A stretch of DNA of 63,744 nucleotides. Origin: Clostridia bacterium. Its GTDB lineage: Bacteria > Bacillota > Clostridia > Oscillospirales > Acutalibacteraceae. Made by a program: the position numbers and the translations under genes. Below the pieces are notes generated by a model. That model saw nothing but the letters and a program-made list of their open reading frames with translations, ran no database searches and was not told the DNA's origin. Numbering within the stretch: position 1 is the first letter of the stretch; every line of letters starts with the position of its first letter. Shown here piece by piece: positions 35,454 to 45,500 of the stretch. Location of the stretch: the NCBI GenBank assembly GCA_017513525.1, contig JAFXFC010000032.1:1-63744 (forward strand), written 5' to 3'.

Positions 35454-36542
35454 TTAAATAAGCCCTATGAGGTTCAGTACCGCCCAAAGGGCAACACCTA
35501 TACCTGCACCGATAAGAGCGCCCACGGTCTTTACCTTCTTTGTGTCGGTAGGAATGTTTCCTACAAACTTACCTGTCTGACCGTTCATTGCAAATACATA
35601 GTCTTTATCCTTGTGCTTTATTGTCAGAAGCCATACAGGATAAAGAGCATATTTGTAGTCGCCGCCCAATACCGTCATATTTGACTGAATTGTTGTAACG
35701 GAATCATAGCCGTCAACGGTCTTTCTGAGATTATCCGCAATACTCTGACGGATTCTGTCGTTTGCACGGGGCATACTGCTTGTGGCATCAACGTCAAACT
35801 TATCAGCAAGATAGCCTGAAAGATAGCCAACGTTAAAAGGCACAGCCTCGTTTACATTGAAGGGCTCAAGAGATTCCATAAGCTCATCAGGCATCTTTGT
35901 TGAGCCGTCAACGGGAACATTGTCAAAAATCATATTACCGCTTCTGTAGCAGTCATATTCAGTAATTTCAGTATAATTGTTATTTGCATCGGACCATCTT
36001 TTTGTTGTCTTTTCGGCAACAAAGCTTACCTGTCCCTCTGCCTGACAGGAGAACAGCCAATGGGGTACATAAACACCCTTGATTTCATCAATTTTATTAT
36101 CATCCTTAAAGGCTCGCGCAACAAATTTTTTACCTGTCATATGCTTCTTGAAGGCTTTTTTTGCTGCTTCCTTATCAAGCTTAAAGGGAATAACAATATG
36201 CGGACGAAGAGCTCCGTCAAACTGTCCCTTCATTACTACGGTACTTCCGCAATAAGGACAGCTTGTAGCTCCCGTTGTTTCGTCTGCAACAACCTCGCCG
36301 GAGCAGGAATTACACATATAAACTCTCATTCCGGTTGTTTCGTCAGTTGTCCATTCGCTTGTATCGGACTGCCAGCTTATAGTGTCAACGGCAGCTGCAC
36401 CGCCGTCAGCTGTCTGCTGTCCTTCCGCTGCTTCAACGGCAAACTCACTGTCACAGAATGGGCATTTCAGCTTCTGTGCGCCTGTATCAAAGCTTACGCT
36501 GCCGCCGCAGTTAGGGCATTTTTGCTGTAATAATGTAGACAT
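35454..36542 (-). CDS. Zinc-ribbon membrane protein, YdjG-like
   Basis: 362 residues from the ATG at 36542, with AGGAGTG upstream. Two zinc ribbons lie near residues 9-30 (CPNCGGSV and CPFCDSEF) and about 75-100 (CNSCSGEV and CPYCGS). A conserved beta-rich domain and one C-terminal membrane helix (VGALIGAGIGVALWAVLNL) follow. This matches the layout of Bacillus YdjG. It is next to the TPM gene and near the SPFH gene, so a shared membrane complex is likely. Confidence 0.78.
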   Translation of the reverse strand: MSTLLQQKCPNCGGSVSFDTGAQKLKCPFCDSEFAVEAAEGQQTADGGAAAVDTISWQSDTSEWTTDETTGMRVYMCNSCSGEVVADETTGATSCPYCGSTVVMKGQFDGALRPHIVIPFKLDKEAAKKAFKKHMTGKKFVARAFKDDNKIDEIKGVYVPHWLFSCQAEGQVSFVAEKTTKRWSDANNNYTEITEYDCYRSGNMIFDNVPVDGSTKMPDELMESLEPFNVNEAVPFNVGYLSGYLADKFDVDATSSMPRANDRIRQSIADNLRKTVDGYDSVTTIQSNMTVLGGDYKYALYPVWLLTIKHKDKDYVFAMNGQTGKFVGNIPTDTKKVKTVGALIGAGIGVALWAVLNLIGLI

Positions 36543-36554
36543 TTCTCTCACTCC

Positions 36555-37079
36555 TTATTTAAGTGACTTCAAGTATTCATAAATATCTGAAAATATACCG
36601 TTCCCTTCTTCGGGAAGAATATCATCGCTGTTAACGGAATAAAAACAATTATCGAAATATCTGAAAGACACGGTTGCAGTCGGAGCATCAAGAAGCAAAA
36701 GCTCGCTCTTCGGAAGCTCACCCCATGTAAGCACACCGGTTCTTTTGCAGATTTCTCTTATTTCATCCATAACGGGCTCATAATCAGAAAAGGTCTTTTC
36801 AATAACTGTTTCCTCACCGCCATTGTACGGACAGTAGGAATATGAGTAGGTGTACGATCCGTCGGAATGCCTTGTAAGCTCAATATGCTCACTTTTACCC
36901 TCCATACCGCCACCATAGCTGTAGCTGCAATAGTCGATATAATCGTGTGACTGACGCACCATTCCGGGACCGTCAAGAATATAGTCATTCATATGTTTTT
37001 TCATATAAACTGCCGCAGCAGTTATAATACCGGCAATAACAAGTATTATAACCGCCGCAATTATTATTTTTTTAATCAT
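36555..37079 (-). CDS. Single-pass membrane protein of unknown function
   Basis: 174 residues from the ATG at 37079, directly after the stop of the upstream gene. A short basic N-terminus is followed by one membrane helix (IIIAAVIILVIAGIITAAAVY) and an outer domain with many tyrosines (DYIDYCSYSYGGG, SYTYSYSYCPYNGG). I do not recognise the domain. It belongs to the envelope cluster by position. Confidence 0.7.
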   Translation of the reverse strand: MIKKIIIAAVIILVIAGIITAAAVYMKKHMNDYILDGPGMVRQSHDYIDYCSYSYGGGMEGKSEHIELTRHSDGSYTYSYSYCPYNGGEETVIEKTFSDYEPVMDEIREICKRTGVLTWGELPKSELLLLDAPTATVSFRYFDNCFYSVNSDDILPEEGNGIFSDIYEYLKSLK

Positions 37080-37084
37080 TCTTT

Positions 37085-38080
37085 TTATGCCTTGGGAGTA
37101 CCGCATGCCTGACAGAAGTTACCGCTGTCATTTGCGCATCCGCAGGAGGGACAGGTCCAGTTCACAGCCATTGCTGCAGGAGCCTTCTGCTGAGAGAAGC
37201 CGGGCTGGGGGACCTGCTGGTAACCCATAGGCTGCTGATTGAAGCCGGGCTGAGGAGCCTGATTATATCCGCCCATAGGAGGCTGACCGTAACCGGGCTG
37301 AGGTGCCTGCTGATATCCTCCCATAGGAGGCTGACCGTAGCCCATAGCGGGCTGACCGTAGCCCATAGGCTGCTGTCCGTAACCCATAGCGGGCTGACCG
37401 TAACCCATAGGCTGCTGACCGTAACCCATAGCGGGCTGTCCGTAGCCCATATTCATTCCCATACCGCCGTTCATAGGCATGGTTCCTACACCGAGAGCAT
37501 TCATTGCCTGCTGTGCCAGCTGCTGATAGCGGTTATATTCGGGAGAACCCATATTCTTTACGCTGAAGTTATTGAGCTTAACATCAAAATCATCAAACCA
37601 GGGAGTATTTACAAGGAATTTAAGAGTGAAATCATATTCATATTCATATCTCGGAGGAACATAGCTCTGATTATTTCCCTGAGCGTCCTTATAATAAATC
37701 TCGTCTCTGTCTTCCTTGACATCAAGAGTCAATGAAGTTATAGCAGAAATCGGAATAACATCGGGATTTTCATTATCCCAGCTTCCGGGCTTATTGGATG
37801 AAACAACGAAATTCCCCTTAGCTGTATCAACATAAATATTCTTATAATCACCGTCAATGGTAATCATGGGGCTGAATGCACGAAGAACAGCCTTGTTTTC
37901 CTCACGGTACTGAAGCTGAGCCTTTATATCAGCAAGCGTTGAGCTTCTTCTGTCATCACAGAAGGGGGAAAGAAGCTTTGCACAATCCTTACACATATTA
38001 CCGTCAGAAAGCTTACGGTTGCCGAGCATACCTATTTTTTCTCCGCAGATGTCGCAGAATTTCTTATCAAAAAGTCCCAT
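37085..38080 (-). CDS. DUF4428/zinc-ribbon protein with MGYGQ repeats
   Basis: A 331-residue cytoplasmic protein. The N-terminal [19 protein letters not shown] block is a DUF4428-type zinc finger. A conserved domain follows, to about residue 190. Then comes a long low-complexity stretch with GYGQQP and [10 protein letters not shown] units. It ends in a zinc ribbon ([18 protein letters not shown]). The repeat region may mediate assembly on the membrane with the SPFH protein encoded 25 bases upstream. Confidence 0.78.
   Translation of the reverse strand: MGLFDKKFCDICGEKIGMLGNRKLSDGNMCKDCAKLLSPFCDDRRSSTLADIKAQLQYREENKAVLRAFSPMITIDGDYKNIYVDTAKGNFVVSSNKPGSWDNENPDVIPISAITSLTLDVKEDRDEIYYKDAQGNNQSYVPPRYEYEYDFTLKFLVNTPWFDDFDVKLNNFSVKNMGSPEYNRYQQLAQQAMNALGVGTMPMNGGMGMNMGYGQPAMGYGQQPMGYGQPAMGYGQQPMGYGQPAMGYGQPPMGGYQQAPQPGYGQPPMGGYNQAPQPGFNQQPMGYQQVPQPGFSQQKAPAAMAVNWTCPSCGCANDSGNFCQACGTPKA
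37189..37455 (-). repeat. In-gene tandem repeats coding MGYGQ units
   Basis: Near-identical short units coding AMGYGQQP and PMGYGQP alternate, then change to [12 protein letters not shown] units. The DNA copies are close enough that unequal crossing-over could change the number. Confidence 0.75.
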
Positions 38081-38105
38081 TTTTATATTCTCCTTTTATA
38101 AATAA

Positions 38106-39515
38106 TTATGATTTGTCTGATTCATCAAAAATGTCGCCGCAGTTCATACAGAACTTGGGGGGATTGTGGGGATCCTCGGGCTGCCAGCCGCACTTGTCAC
38201 ACTTATATAATGGTGCACCCTCGGGCTTCTTGGCTCCGCAGTTCATACAGAACTTGCCCTGATTTACACTTCCGCAGGAGCAGGTCCAACCTGCTTCTGC
38301 ATCAGGCTTCTTACTGCCGCAATTGGGACAGAAGTTTCCTGTCACATCATTTCCGCAGGAGCATTTCCAAGAGCCTGCATGTGCCGGCTTTTTGCCACCG
38401 CAGTTGGGGCAGAAATTACCTGTGGCTGTTGCACCGCAGGAGCATTTCCATCCGTCAGCGGGTGCAGGTGCGGGTGCGGGCTGCTGTGCCTGCTGATACT
38501 GCTGCTGAGCCATTCCCTGCTGGAAAAGCTGAGCGGTATTTCCCATCATATTTCCTGCCATACCCATTCCCATAAATGCATTTACTGCACCGTTAGGATT
38601 GTTTGCGGCATTCATTGCGGCATCTGTCATACCTGTTGTCTGATAGCCACCTGCAAGCATGGGGTCGGACATAATGATGGATTTCTTGATTCTCTGAATC
38701 TCGTCCTCGTCTTCTTTCGGAGCATTGAGAGCATTGAAGCTTACGCTTTCAATTTTGATACCTCTCTGAAGCTTCCACTTGGGACCCATAGCTGAGTCAA
38801 TAGCTGCGCTTAATTCCTCTGTATGAGCGGGGATTGAGCTGTAGCGCACACCCATTTCGCTCATCTTTGCAAATGCAGGATTTAGAGCGTGGAGGAAGTC
38901 TGCCTTCAGAGTTTCCATTATGGTTTCTTTTCTGTATTCATCGGCTACATTACCTGCAATGTGGGTATAGAAAAGAAGTGGGTCTACGATACGGAATGTA
39001 AACATACCGTTACAACGGAGTGTGATTTCGTAGTCAATATCCCTCTTGGGGTCAATGATTACCCTGAAAGGAATAGGAGATTTTGTACCGAACATATTGT
39101 TCATTATTTCTTTTGTGTTGAAATAATAAACTCTCTGATCCTTCGCGGGCTCTCCGCCGAAGGTGAAACGCTTACCTACCGTCTTGAAGGTTTCCTTGAG
39201 GCTTTCTCCGAATGAACCTGAGAAAATTGAGGGCTCTGTTGATGCGTCGTAAGTAAACTGTCCGGGTTCTGCACAGACCTCTACTACCTTGCCCTGCTCG
39301 ACGATAATCATACACTGACCGTCTGCGACAACGATACCGGAGCCCGATGTGATAACATTATCACTGCCCCTTGTGTTTGAGCTTCTGCCCGATACATTCT
39401 TCTGTCCCTTTACTATAAGTACATCTTCGCTGATGGAATCGCAGGTAAAAAACTCTTTCCACTGATCGGCGAGAACTCCGCCAAGTGCCCCGATTCCTGC
39501 TTTAATAAGTCCCAT
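38106..39515 (-). CDS. SPFH-domain protein with four zinc ribbons, YdjI-like
   Basis: A 469-residue protein of the YdjI/virion-core-like SPFH group. The N-terminus GLIKAGIGALGGVLADQWKEFF and the VIEVCAEPGQFTYDAS-like block are typical. The SPFH domain spans about 60-270, followed by a Met/Gly/Gln-rich region. Four CxC-type zinc ribbons end the protein (for example CSCGATATGNFCPNCGG). SPFH proteins form membrane rings or microdomains. Bacillus YdjI works with YdjG, YdjH and PspA, but no PspA gene is seen here. Confidence 0.85.
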   Translation of the reverse strand: MGLIKAGIGALGGVLADQWKEFFTCDSISEDVLIVKGQKNVSGRSSNTRGSDNVITSGSGIVVADGQCMIIVEQGKVVEVCAEPGQFTYDASTEPSIFSGSFGESLKETFKTVGKRFTFGGEPAKDQRVYYFNTKEIMNNMFGTKSPIPFRVIIDPKRDIDYEITLRCNGMFTFRIVDPLLFYTHIAGNVADEYRKETIMETLKADFLHALNPAFAKMSEMGVRYSSIPAHTEELSAAIDSAMGPKWKLQRGIKIESVSFNALNAPKEDEDEIQRIKKSIIMSDPMLAGGYQTTGMTDAAMNAANNPNGAVNAFMGMGMAGNMMGNTAQLFQQGMAQQQYQQAQQPAPAPAPADGWKCSCGATATGNFCPNCGGKKPAHAGSWKCSCGNDVTGNFCPNCGSKKPDAEAGWTCSCGSVNQGKFCMNCGAKKPEGAPLYKCDKCGWQPEDPHNPPKFCMNCGDIFDESDKS

Positions 39516-39539
39516 AAATTATTTCTCCTTTGAATTTTT

Positions 39540-40523
39540 TTATCCTACACTATCCGTGCAATATAAACTGAATGAATTTCCGTCTCCGGGGTAAACATAA
39601 GGATCACTAAAATCATCCTTGAGATACAAATTTAATTCAGCGGTTCTTGAGACAGGAATAAACTCCCACTCACCCGGTATCTCAACCGTGTATTTTATCT
39701 CCTGAGTATAATTATTCAGACAGCAGTTAAGCCATACCTCTTTATAATAGCCGTTAAGATCCTCTATAAGTCCCCTGTCATCGACCTTTTCACCGTATTC
39801 ATACTCTGTTGTATGGAGCTCCTCTCCGTTCATCTTTGTGACAATCTTTTTAAGAAGAAGGCTTTCCTTGTCTACATAGTACACTCTACTTTCGATTGCA
39901 TCCTGCCAACCTGAAGTAATCGTCAGAATATAGCTTGTATCGGTCTCTTCTTCAAGAGCAAACTCATATCCGTCGAAATATACACTGATTTCATCCTCAT
40001 AAATAAAGTCATCGGCATCAAATAATGTTTCAACATATTTTTCGGCGCGTATTCCTCTTTCTGTCCATTTCAGCTCAAAACCGTCATACCACCCGAAGAT
40101 CTCCTCAACACCGTCATAATCAAAAACCTCTATAACAAATGGCTTTGAGTTATAATAAGCAATACTCTTTATGCTCTCTCCGTTATTTGTATTAATTTTT
40201 ACGCTTGAATACTTATCGAGAATTGCCGTAACGCTGTTTGCCTTCATAAGATCTTCTGCTGTAAAATTAAGCTCCTTAACGGCTTGCATTGTCTCCGGTT
40301 CGCTTTCTTCTGTCTCATCAGAAACACTTTCTGCATCCGTGCTTTCCTGTACCGGTCGCGTCTCATCAGTCACAGGTCCGGTCTCAGATTCATTATTTGC
40401 GGTTGATTCTGTAACATCTTCATTATTTTCTGTAGTTTCATTAGTGCCTCCGCGGCCGCACGCTGTCAGCAGAAAAAGCATAAAACAGACAATAAAGCAT
40501 ACTGAATACTTTAATAATTTCAT
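39540..40523 (-). CDS. Lipoprotein with Glu/Thr-rich linker
   Basis: 327 residues from the ATG at 40523, selected because it gives a proper signal peptide and GGAG site. The lipobox FLLTAC has its cysteine near residue 21. A long acidic Ser/Thr/Glu linker runs to about residue 75. The outer domain (MKANSVTAILDKYSSVKI, then repeated YYNSK, YDGVEEIFG and YVDKESLLLKK strands) resembles LolA-like/outer beta-sheet lipoproteins but is not assigned. Confidence 0.75.
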   Translation of the reverse strand: MKLLKYSVCFIVCFMLFLLTACGRGGTNETTENNEDVTESTANNESETGPVTDETRPVQESTDAESVSDETEESEPETMQAVKELNFTAEDLMKANSVTAILDKYSSVKINTNNGESIKSIAYYNSKPFVIEVFDYDGVEEIFGWYDGFELKWTERGIRAEKYVETLFDADDFIYEDEISVYFDGYEFALEEETDTSYILTITSGWQDAIESRVYYVDKESLLLKKIVTKMNGEELHTTEYEYGEKVDDRGLIEDLNGYYKEVWLNCCLNNYTQEIKYTVEIPGEWEFIPVSRTAELNLYLKDDFSDPYVYPGDGNSFSLYCTDSVG

Positions 40524-40524
40524 C

Positions 40525-40824
40525 TTAAACATCTCCTTCTTTGTCATTGTCCAAAGGCTTATATCCCTTGCTTGAATACGGATTTTTATTCTCGGTCTGC
40601 TTATCAGGCATATTCCCAACCCGATTTAATGCAAACAACAAAGAGGTTCTTGCAAGCACAATTATTATCCATAGTGCAATAAAGCCTAATGTCCACCAAA
40701 GTGAAATTCCGAATATAAAGTGAAGAACAAAGCATATACCTGCAGGTATTGCCCATTCAAGATTAAAAAACAGATTAATGAAAAATGAAAGCAGAAAGCC
40801 ACTGTCCTTCTTAACCCATTTCAT
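40525..40824 (-). CDS. Small two-helix membrane protein
   Basis: A 99-residue protein with two to three hydrophobic stretches (FLLSFFINLFFNL, IPAGICFVLHFIFGISLWW and LGFIALWIIIVLART) and a charged C-terminus. The family is unknown. Its stop is one base before the lipoprotein start, so the two are coupled. It is the first gene of the long minus-strand cluster after the metallophosphatase. Confidence 0.7.
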   Translation of the reverse strand: MKWVKKDSGFLLSFFINLFFNLEWAIPAGICFVLHFIFGISLWWTLGFIALWIIIVLARTSLLFALNRVGNMPDKQTENKNPYSSKGYKPLDNDKEGDV

Positions 40825-40838
40825 TTTTTCACCTCAAT

Positions 40839-42305
40839 TCAGTCTTCAATAATAAGACGGCCCGAAACACTTCTCTCAAGTCCGGGATGAACGGACAGAT
40901 ACTCATCAAGAATTTCTCTGCAGGAGGTTGATACTATTCTTGCTTTTCCGTTTTCTTCTATTTCAGAAAGAGGTACAGAGAAGAAATTCTCCAAATTCAT
41001 AAAATGGAAATGCTGAAGTCCGATTTTATATATTTTGTCATCCTCAACCGTTTCACCGTTAAGATTAAATCGCACAAAATCGTGAAGGGATTTACTGTAA
41101 GTAACTCTGACACCTGTTGAAAACTGATAGAATTCGCAATGTGCGCCTTCCCATACTTCGTCACGAAGCATATGCTTTATCATTTTTTTAAGCTGTGCAC
41201 CTGTAACGCGCAGCATATGTAAAGGATCATCATAGGGGAAGCATTCGCAAAGATCAGAGAAAAGAACGATAGGTCCGATTTCGGTTTTTCTTACAGCCCC
41301 TGAACCCAGAAGCATAATATCAAGACCTATATTTTCTTTTATGATATCTGCAAAAAAACCGCCGAGCTCTGTTTCCGCTATGCGTGTCGGATGAGTAAGC
41401 TTTTTCTTGAGCCTTGTAACCACACGGTTATATTTATTATCTGTTTTTGCTTTATAGGAGCGTATGAGCATTTCAAGCTCATTATCTCTCGGACAGTGTG
41501 ATTGATTTATCGGTACGGTTTTCCATGTATATTCATCAATACAGTTATTATCCGTATCAACCGTTATATCAAATCTGCCTATCTGATCTGTTCCCGTTCC
41601 TGCCTGAACAATAACTATATCGTTTACAACAGCAGGCTCTTCAATAAATGTGTGGGAGTGTCCGCCGATAATAATATCAACGCCCCACGCAGGATCAAGC
41701 TTTGCAGCAAGCTTCTTATCTTCCTCGAAACCGATATGAGTAAGAAGCACCGTAAGGTCAATATCAACTGCATTATATGTATTACAGATTTTTCCGACCT
41801 CACTTGCTGCCTCATCAATATCAACAAATGTGCCTATAAGCCCGTCATTCCTTGTCTGGGACAGAACCTCTTCCGTCAGAATTCCAATAAACAGAATCTT
41901 CATTCCGTCAACCTTTGCAATATGATAAGGCTTAAAAAGCCTTGCGTGGTTTGTTGTTACATGAAGATTTGCATTGATTATGGGAAAGGTGGCACACTTT
42001 TCAATAAAAAGAAGATGGGCGATTCCGTAATCGGTTTCGTGATTGCCGACAGTAACAACATCGGGTGAAAGAAGATTCATTATTTCAATAGTCGATGTTC
42101 CCTGAAATTCGGAATCTATTACAGAGCCTCTGAACATATCTCCTGCAATACAGTAAAGTACATTTTTTTCCTCTTCCCTTACTTTTCCCACATAGCCTGA
42201 AAGCATTGATACACCGCCGATAAGATTCTCGTCAATCTCCTCTGCGAGAAAGTCACCGTGCATATCGTTTGAATGCAGAATTGTAAGTTTTTTTAAGTTA
42301 TCCAT
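40839..42305 (-). CDS. 5'-nucleotidase/metallophosphatase family enzyme
   Basis: 488 residues from the ATG at 42305 (ACGGAG upstream). The metal-binding motifs of the calcineurin-like fold are seen in order: LHSNDMHG, AGDMFRGS, VGNHETDYG and GGHSHTF. A C-terminal 5'-nucleotidase domain follows (ELGGFFADIIKENIGLDI). No signal peptide or cell-wall anchor is visible, unlike secreted UshA-type enzymes, so it is probably cytoplasmic. It may hydrolyse nucleotides or cyclic nucleotides. A promoter with the shared palindrome lies just upstream. Confidence 0.88.
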   Translation of the reverse strand: MDNLKKLTILHSNDMHGDFLAEEIDENLIGGVSMLSGYVGKVREEEKNVLYCIAGDMFRGSVIDSEFQGTSTIEIMNLLSPDVVTVGNHETDYGIAHLLFIEKCATFPIINANLHVTTNHARLFKPYHIAKVDGMKILFIGILTEEVLSQTRNDGLIGTFVDIDEAASEVGKICNTYNAVDIDLTVLLTHIGFEEDKKLAAKLDPAWGVDIIIGGHSHTFIEEPAVVNDIVIVQAGTGTDQIGRFDITVDTDNNCIDEYTWKTVPINQSHCPRDNELEMLIRSYKAKTDNKYNRVVTRLKKKLTHPTRIAETELGGFFADIIKENIGLDIMLLGSGAVRKTEIGPIVLFSDLCECFPYDDPLHMLRVTGAQLKKMIKHMLRDEVWEGAHCEFYQFSTGVRVTYSKSLHDFVRFNLNGETVEDDKIYKIGLQHFHFMNLENFFSVPLSEIEENGKARIVSTSCREILDEYLSVHPGLERSVSGRLIIED

Positions 42306-42339
42306 TTTTAATCTCCGTAAATACAATTTCGCTATATTA

Positions 42340-42385
42340 ATTATATTATAAATAATTAACAGCAAATACCTACAACTGTAGGGGG
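42340..42385 (-). promoter_or_regulatory. Promoter with palindromic operator 1
   Basis: A palindrome CCTACA-N5-TAGG with a G/C-rich flank spans 42369-42385. Exactly 23 bases further toward the gene lies TATAAT (42340-42345, minus strand). The palindrome takes the place of a -35 box. The same arrangement occurs at 45964 and 46721. Confidence 0.6.
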
Positions 42386-42454
42386 TGCTAAGACAAAAAT
42401 AGTGTTTTCATTTGTGCATTTCTACAAACAAACTCTCTTATAACCGAAAAAATG

Positions 42455-42482
42455 CAAAAACCGCCGGAAAAATTCCGACGGT
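42455..42482 (-). terminator. Terminator of dockerin gene
   Basis: On the minus strand a 10-bp stem (42473-42482 with 42460-42469, one G-U pair) with a three-base loop is followed by T-rich sequence, about 25 bases after the stop. Confidence 0.8.
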
Positions 42483-42505
42483 CATTGCATTTATTTGCAG
42501 TTTAA

Positions 42506-45500
42506 TTAAAAGGTTTCAAGTTCAACAGATACACGGAGTATCTTTCTTGCATCAGCAGCGGTAATTTTACTGTCACCGTTGGTATCCGCTGCCTTCTTCT
42601 GAGTTTCTGTAAAGGTTTCAAGTTCAACTGAGTAACGAAGAGTAAGTCTTGCATCGGCTGAAGTCCATTTACCGTCGTCGTTGATATCACCGATAAGGTA
42701 TTCAGGTTCAAGGGCGTCTAATTTCTGGGTTTCCTTGATATCGGCACAGACCTTACACTTGTAAGCTTTTTCTCCCTCAACACCAATCTCAGCAGGCTTT
42801 GTAACAACCCATTCGTAGCTATGTCCGGGAGCCTTTACTGTGACATCGGTAATTTCATTCTTTCCAGCAGCATCATTAAATGTCTTTTCACATTTGGTGC
42901 ACTTATAATGCTCAATATTACCGTTCACTGTACAAGATTCTTTCTGAGCACCAATCTTTGAAATAATGTGTTTTGCTTTTATTGAAACGTCTGAAATTTC
43001 ATTAATTGCAGCCTCTTCGTTAAATGTTTTGCCGCACGCTGAACACTTATAATGCTCAATATTACCGTCATTAGTACAATCCTCTGACTTTGCTTCAACA
43101 AAAACAGTTGAATGTCCGGCGGGAGTTGTGTGTTTTGCTTCATCAAACACTTCATATGAGAAGGTTCCGAACTTCCCGGGAATCATAACAATAAGCTTAT
43201 CACAATGCTCACATATACCGTGTTTGTACTTAATACCATAATTGATACAATCAGCTTCAGTCGCAGGATTTGAGTCGAACTTATGATAGAAAGAAAGATT
43301 AGGATTACAGTCTATTGAAGCAAGCTCATTCTTGCCTTCTGAATCGCTGAAATTTTTTGAACAAACAGAACAGTGATAATGGTCTATTGTACCTTCATGC
43401 TTACATGTAACGGTAGCCTTAACAAAATCAAGTTTATGAGAAGCGGGAACTTCTTCAACGATACGCCCGTCGGGAGATACATAATTCTCACAAACGAAAC
43501 AGAAATAACAATCTTCGGGCAAGCCGGGGTCAGTACATGTAGCGGCACACTCCGGGAAAACCTGGGGTAAGCCACGCCAATCAGACAAAACAGTAGAGCT
43601 GTGCTTGGAAAGGATTATATCCTCTGCAGTAACCCCCATATATTCAGAATTGAAATATACACCACAGTTATTATCAACACATCTGAAGTGCTCTAATTTA
43701 CCTTCTTTTGTACAATTAGGAGACTCATAAGCACCTGCTTCAACAGTATGAGCTCCAAACTGACCGCAAATTTCACAATACGCATAAACAGTATTTCCGT
43801 TTACAATAATAGCAACATTCTTTGCCTCTGAGCAAAGTGAGCTGGTATCCAAACTACTTGTATAAACAGAAACAGAATAGTCGAATTTTTTGGTTATATT
43901 AGCATCGTCCTCAGCTGAACTAATCAGTTTATTATTGTTTCCGTATAAAAAGTAGCCTCTGTTCTCTTCATTTTCAACCCAATGTCTTATTAAGTCAGAC
44001 CATTTAACATCGGGATTCACAGCACAGTCAAAAATCTGAAGCTTATCGCCTTCATAATCGAAAGTTTCAAACTCAGACAAGCCAAGAGAAAACTTTTTGA
44101 ATGTATTCTTTTTGAAAGGATTGCCATTTAAACTGATGGCTGCCTTTTCAGTTTTAAAATAACAACAGCTGAGATCAACAGAAGAATTTTCGTATGCTTG
44201 TGAAGATGAGTTATCGAAACTGATAGCAGAACCAACAACATTGATAATTCTACTGTCCTCAAATACATTCAAATTCTTAAATTTGGTAGCCTTTATAACA
44301 GATGTTCCTTCGCTTGCGTTCTCAGAAACACTAAGATCTGCTCCATAGACAGTAACTGATACATTTTCATTATTAAGATGCACAACCTCACTGCTACGGT
44401 TTAATATGTAATTATATCCTAAAGCAAAGCTTGTAATAATAAGATTTAATGCTCCTTCTGAATTACAGTAATTCTTATTAATAACAAACAAAGGTTTTGA
44501 TTCTGCAATATTAACATCTAAATAATATCCGTTAAGGTCAATTATAACATTACCGAAAACAGAAAGATTAATGCTTTGCACACTACCTGAAATACCGTCG
44601 TATGCAGTAATATTAGCTGTAAGTCTTATGGTAATATCACTCTTGTTGCTTCTGAGAGCATTATACAGTTCCTTGTAAGTAGCTACTTCAATTATCTCAT
44701 CAACAACGGGAACTGTCATTTCTGTATCAAGAGTATTAAGCTCACAGCCGTTACATCCCATTTCACTGTTTCTATCATGACCGGAGGAAATAGTTGCACC
44801 CTTGCATTTACACATATCAATATGAGAATCCGGTGTACTGAGAAGCTTTTCTGCCTTAAATTCATCTGTGTTATTATGGGGACAAGTCTTGAGTTCTGCG
44901 GAATTGTATTTTATGCTGTAGAAATCTTCATCTGAAAAACTTGTAATGTTTCCTGTCAAATAAGAACTTCCTGCAGGGATGAACGTTCCGCCGGCAAGAC
45001 ATATATCATTAACTGTAAGTGTTGAACTGCTGCCTACAGAAATCATGGCGCCTTTTTTGGAAGCATCTGTTTTTAACAGGTTGCAACCTAACTTGAAAAT
45101 ATTAAAAGTATCTGCATTTACCTTAAAGGCAGTTCTGTCACCATATACAGGGTTTACATCAACAAATTTGATACACGCAGCATCTGCTTTGATATAAGTA
45201 TTAACATCACTATCATCGTAATGACCGCGTATATAAATCTTTGAATTAGCAAAATGATTATTAAAAAGTCTTAATCTTTCAAAAACAATACCGTTGCTTT
45301 CAGCATCGAGTGCTTTTATGTTACAAAGAAGATCGAGTCTTGCAACGTTTTTTACTCTGATAACAGCAGGATCACCGCTCGTAGATGCACCATCCTTTTC
45401 CTCAAGCACAAGTTCTATTCCTTCATAAACAAAAAGCTCTGCAGAAGAATCGGCAACCTGAATAACACTTCTTCCTTCATTTTTCCCTTTTAATGATATA

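Noticed and set aside
37189..37455. Non-coding minisatellite
   Set aside because: The repeats are in frame within a gene with intact domains on both sides.
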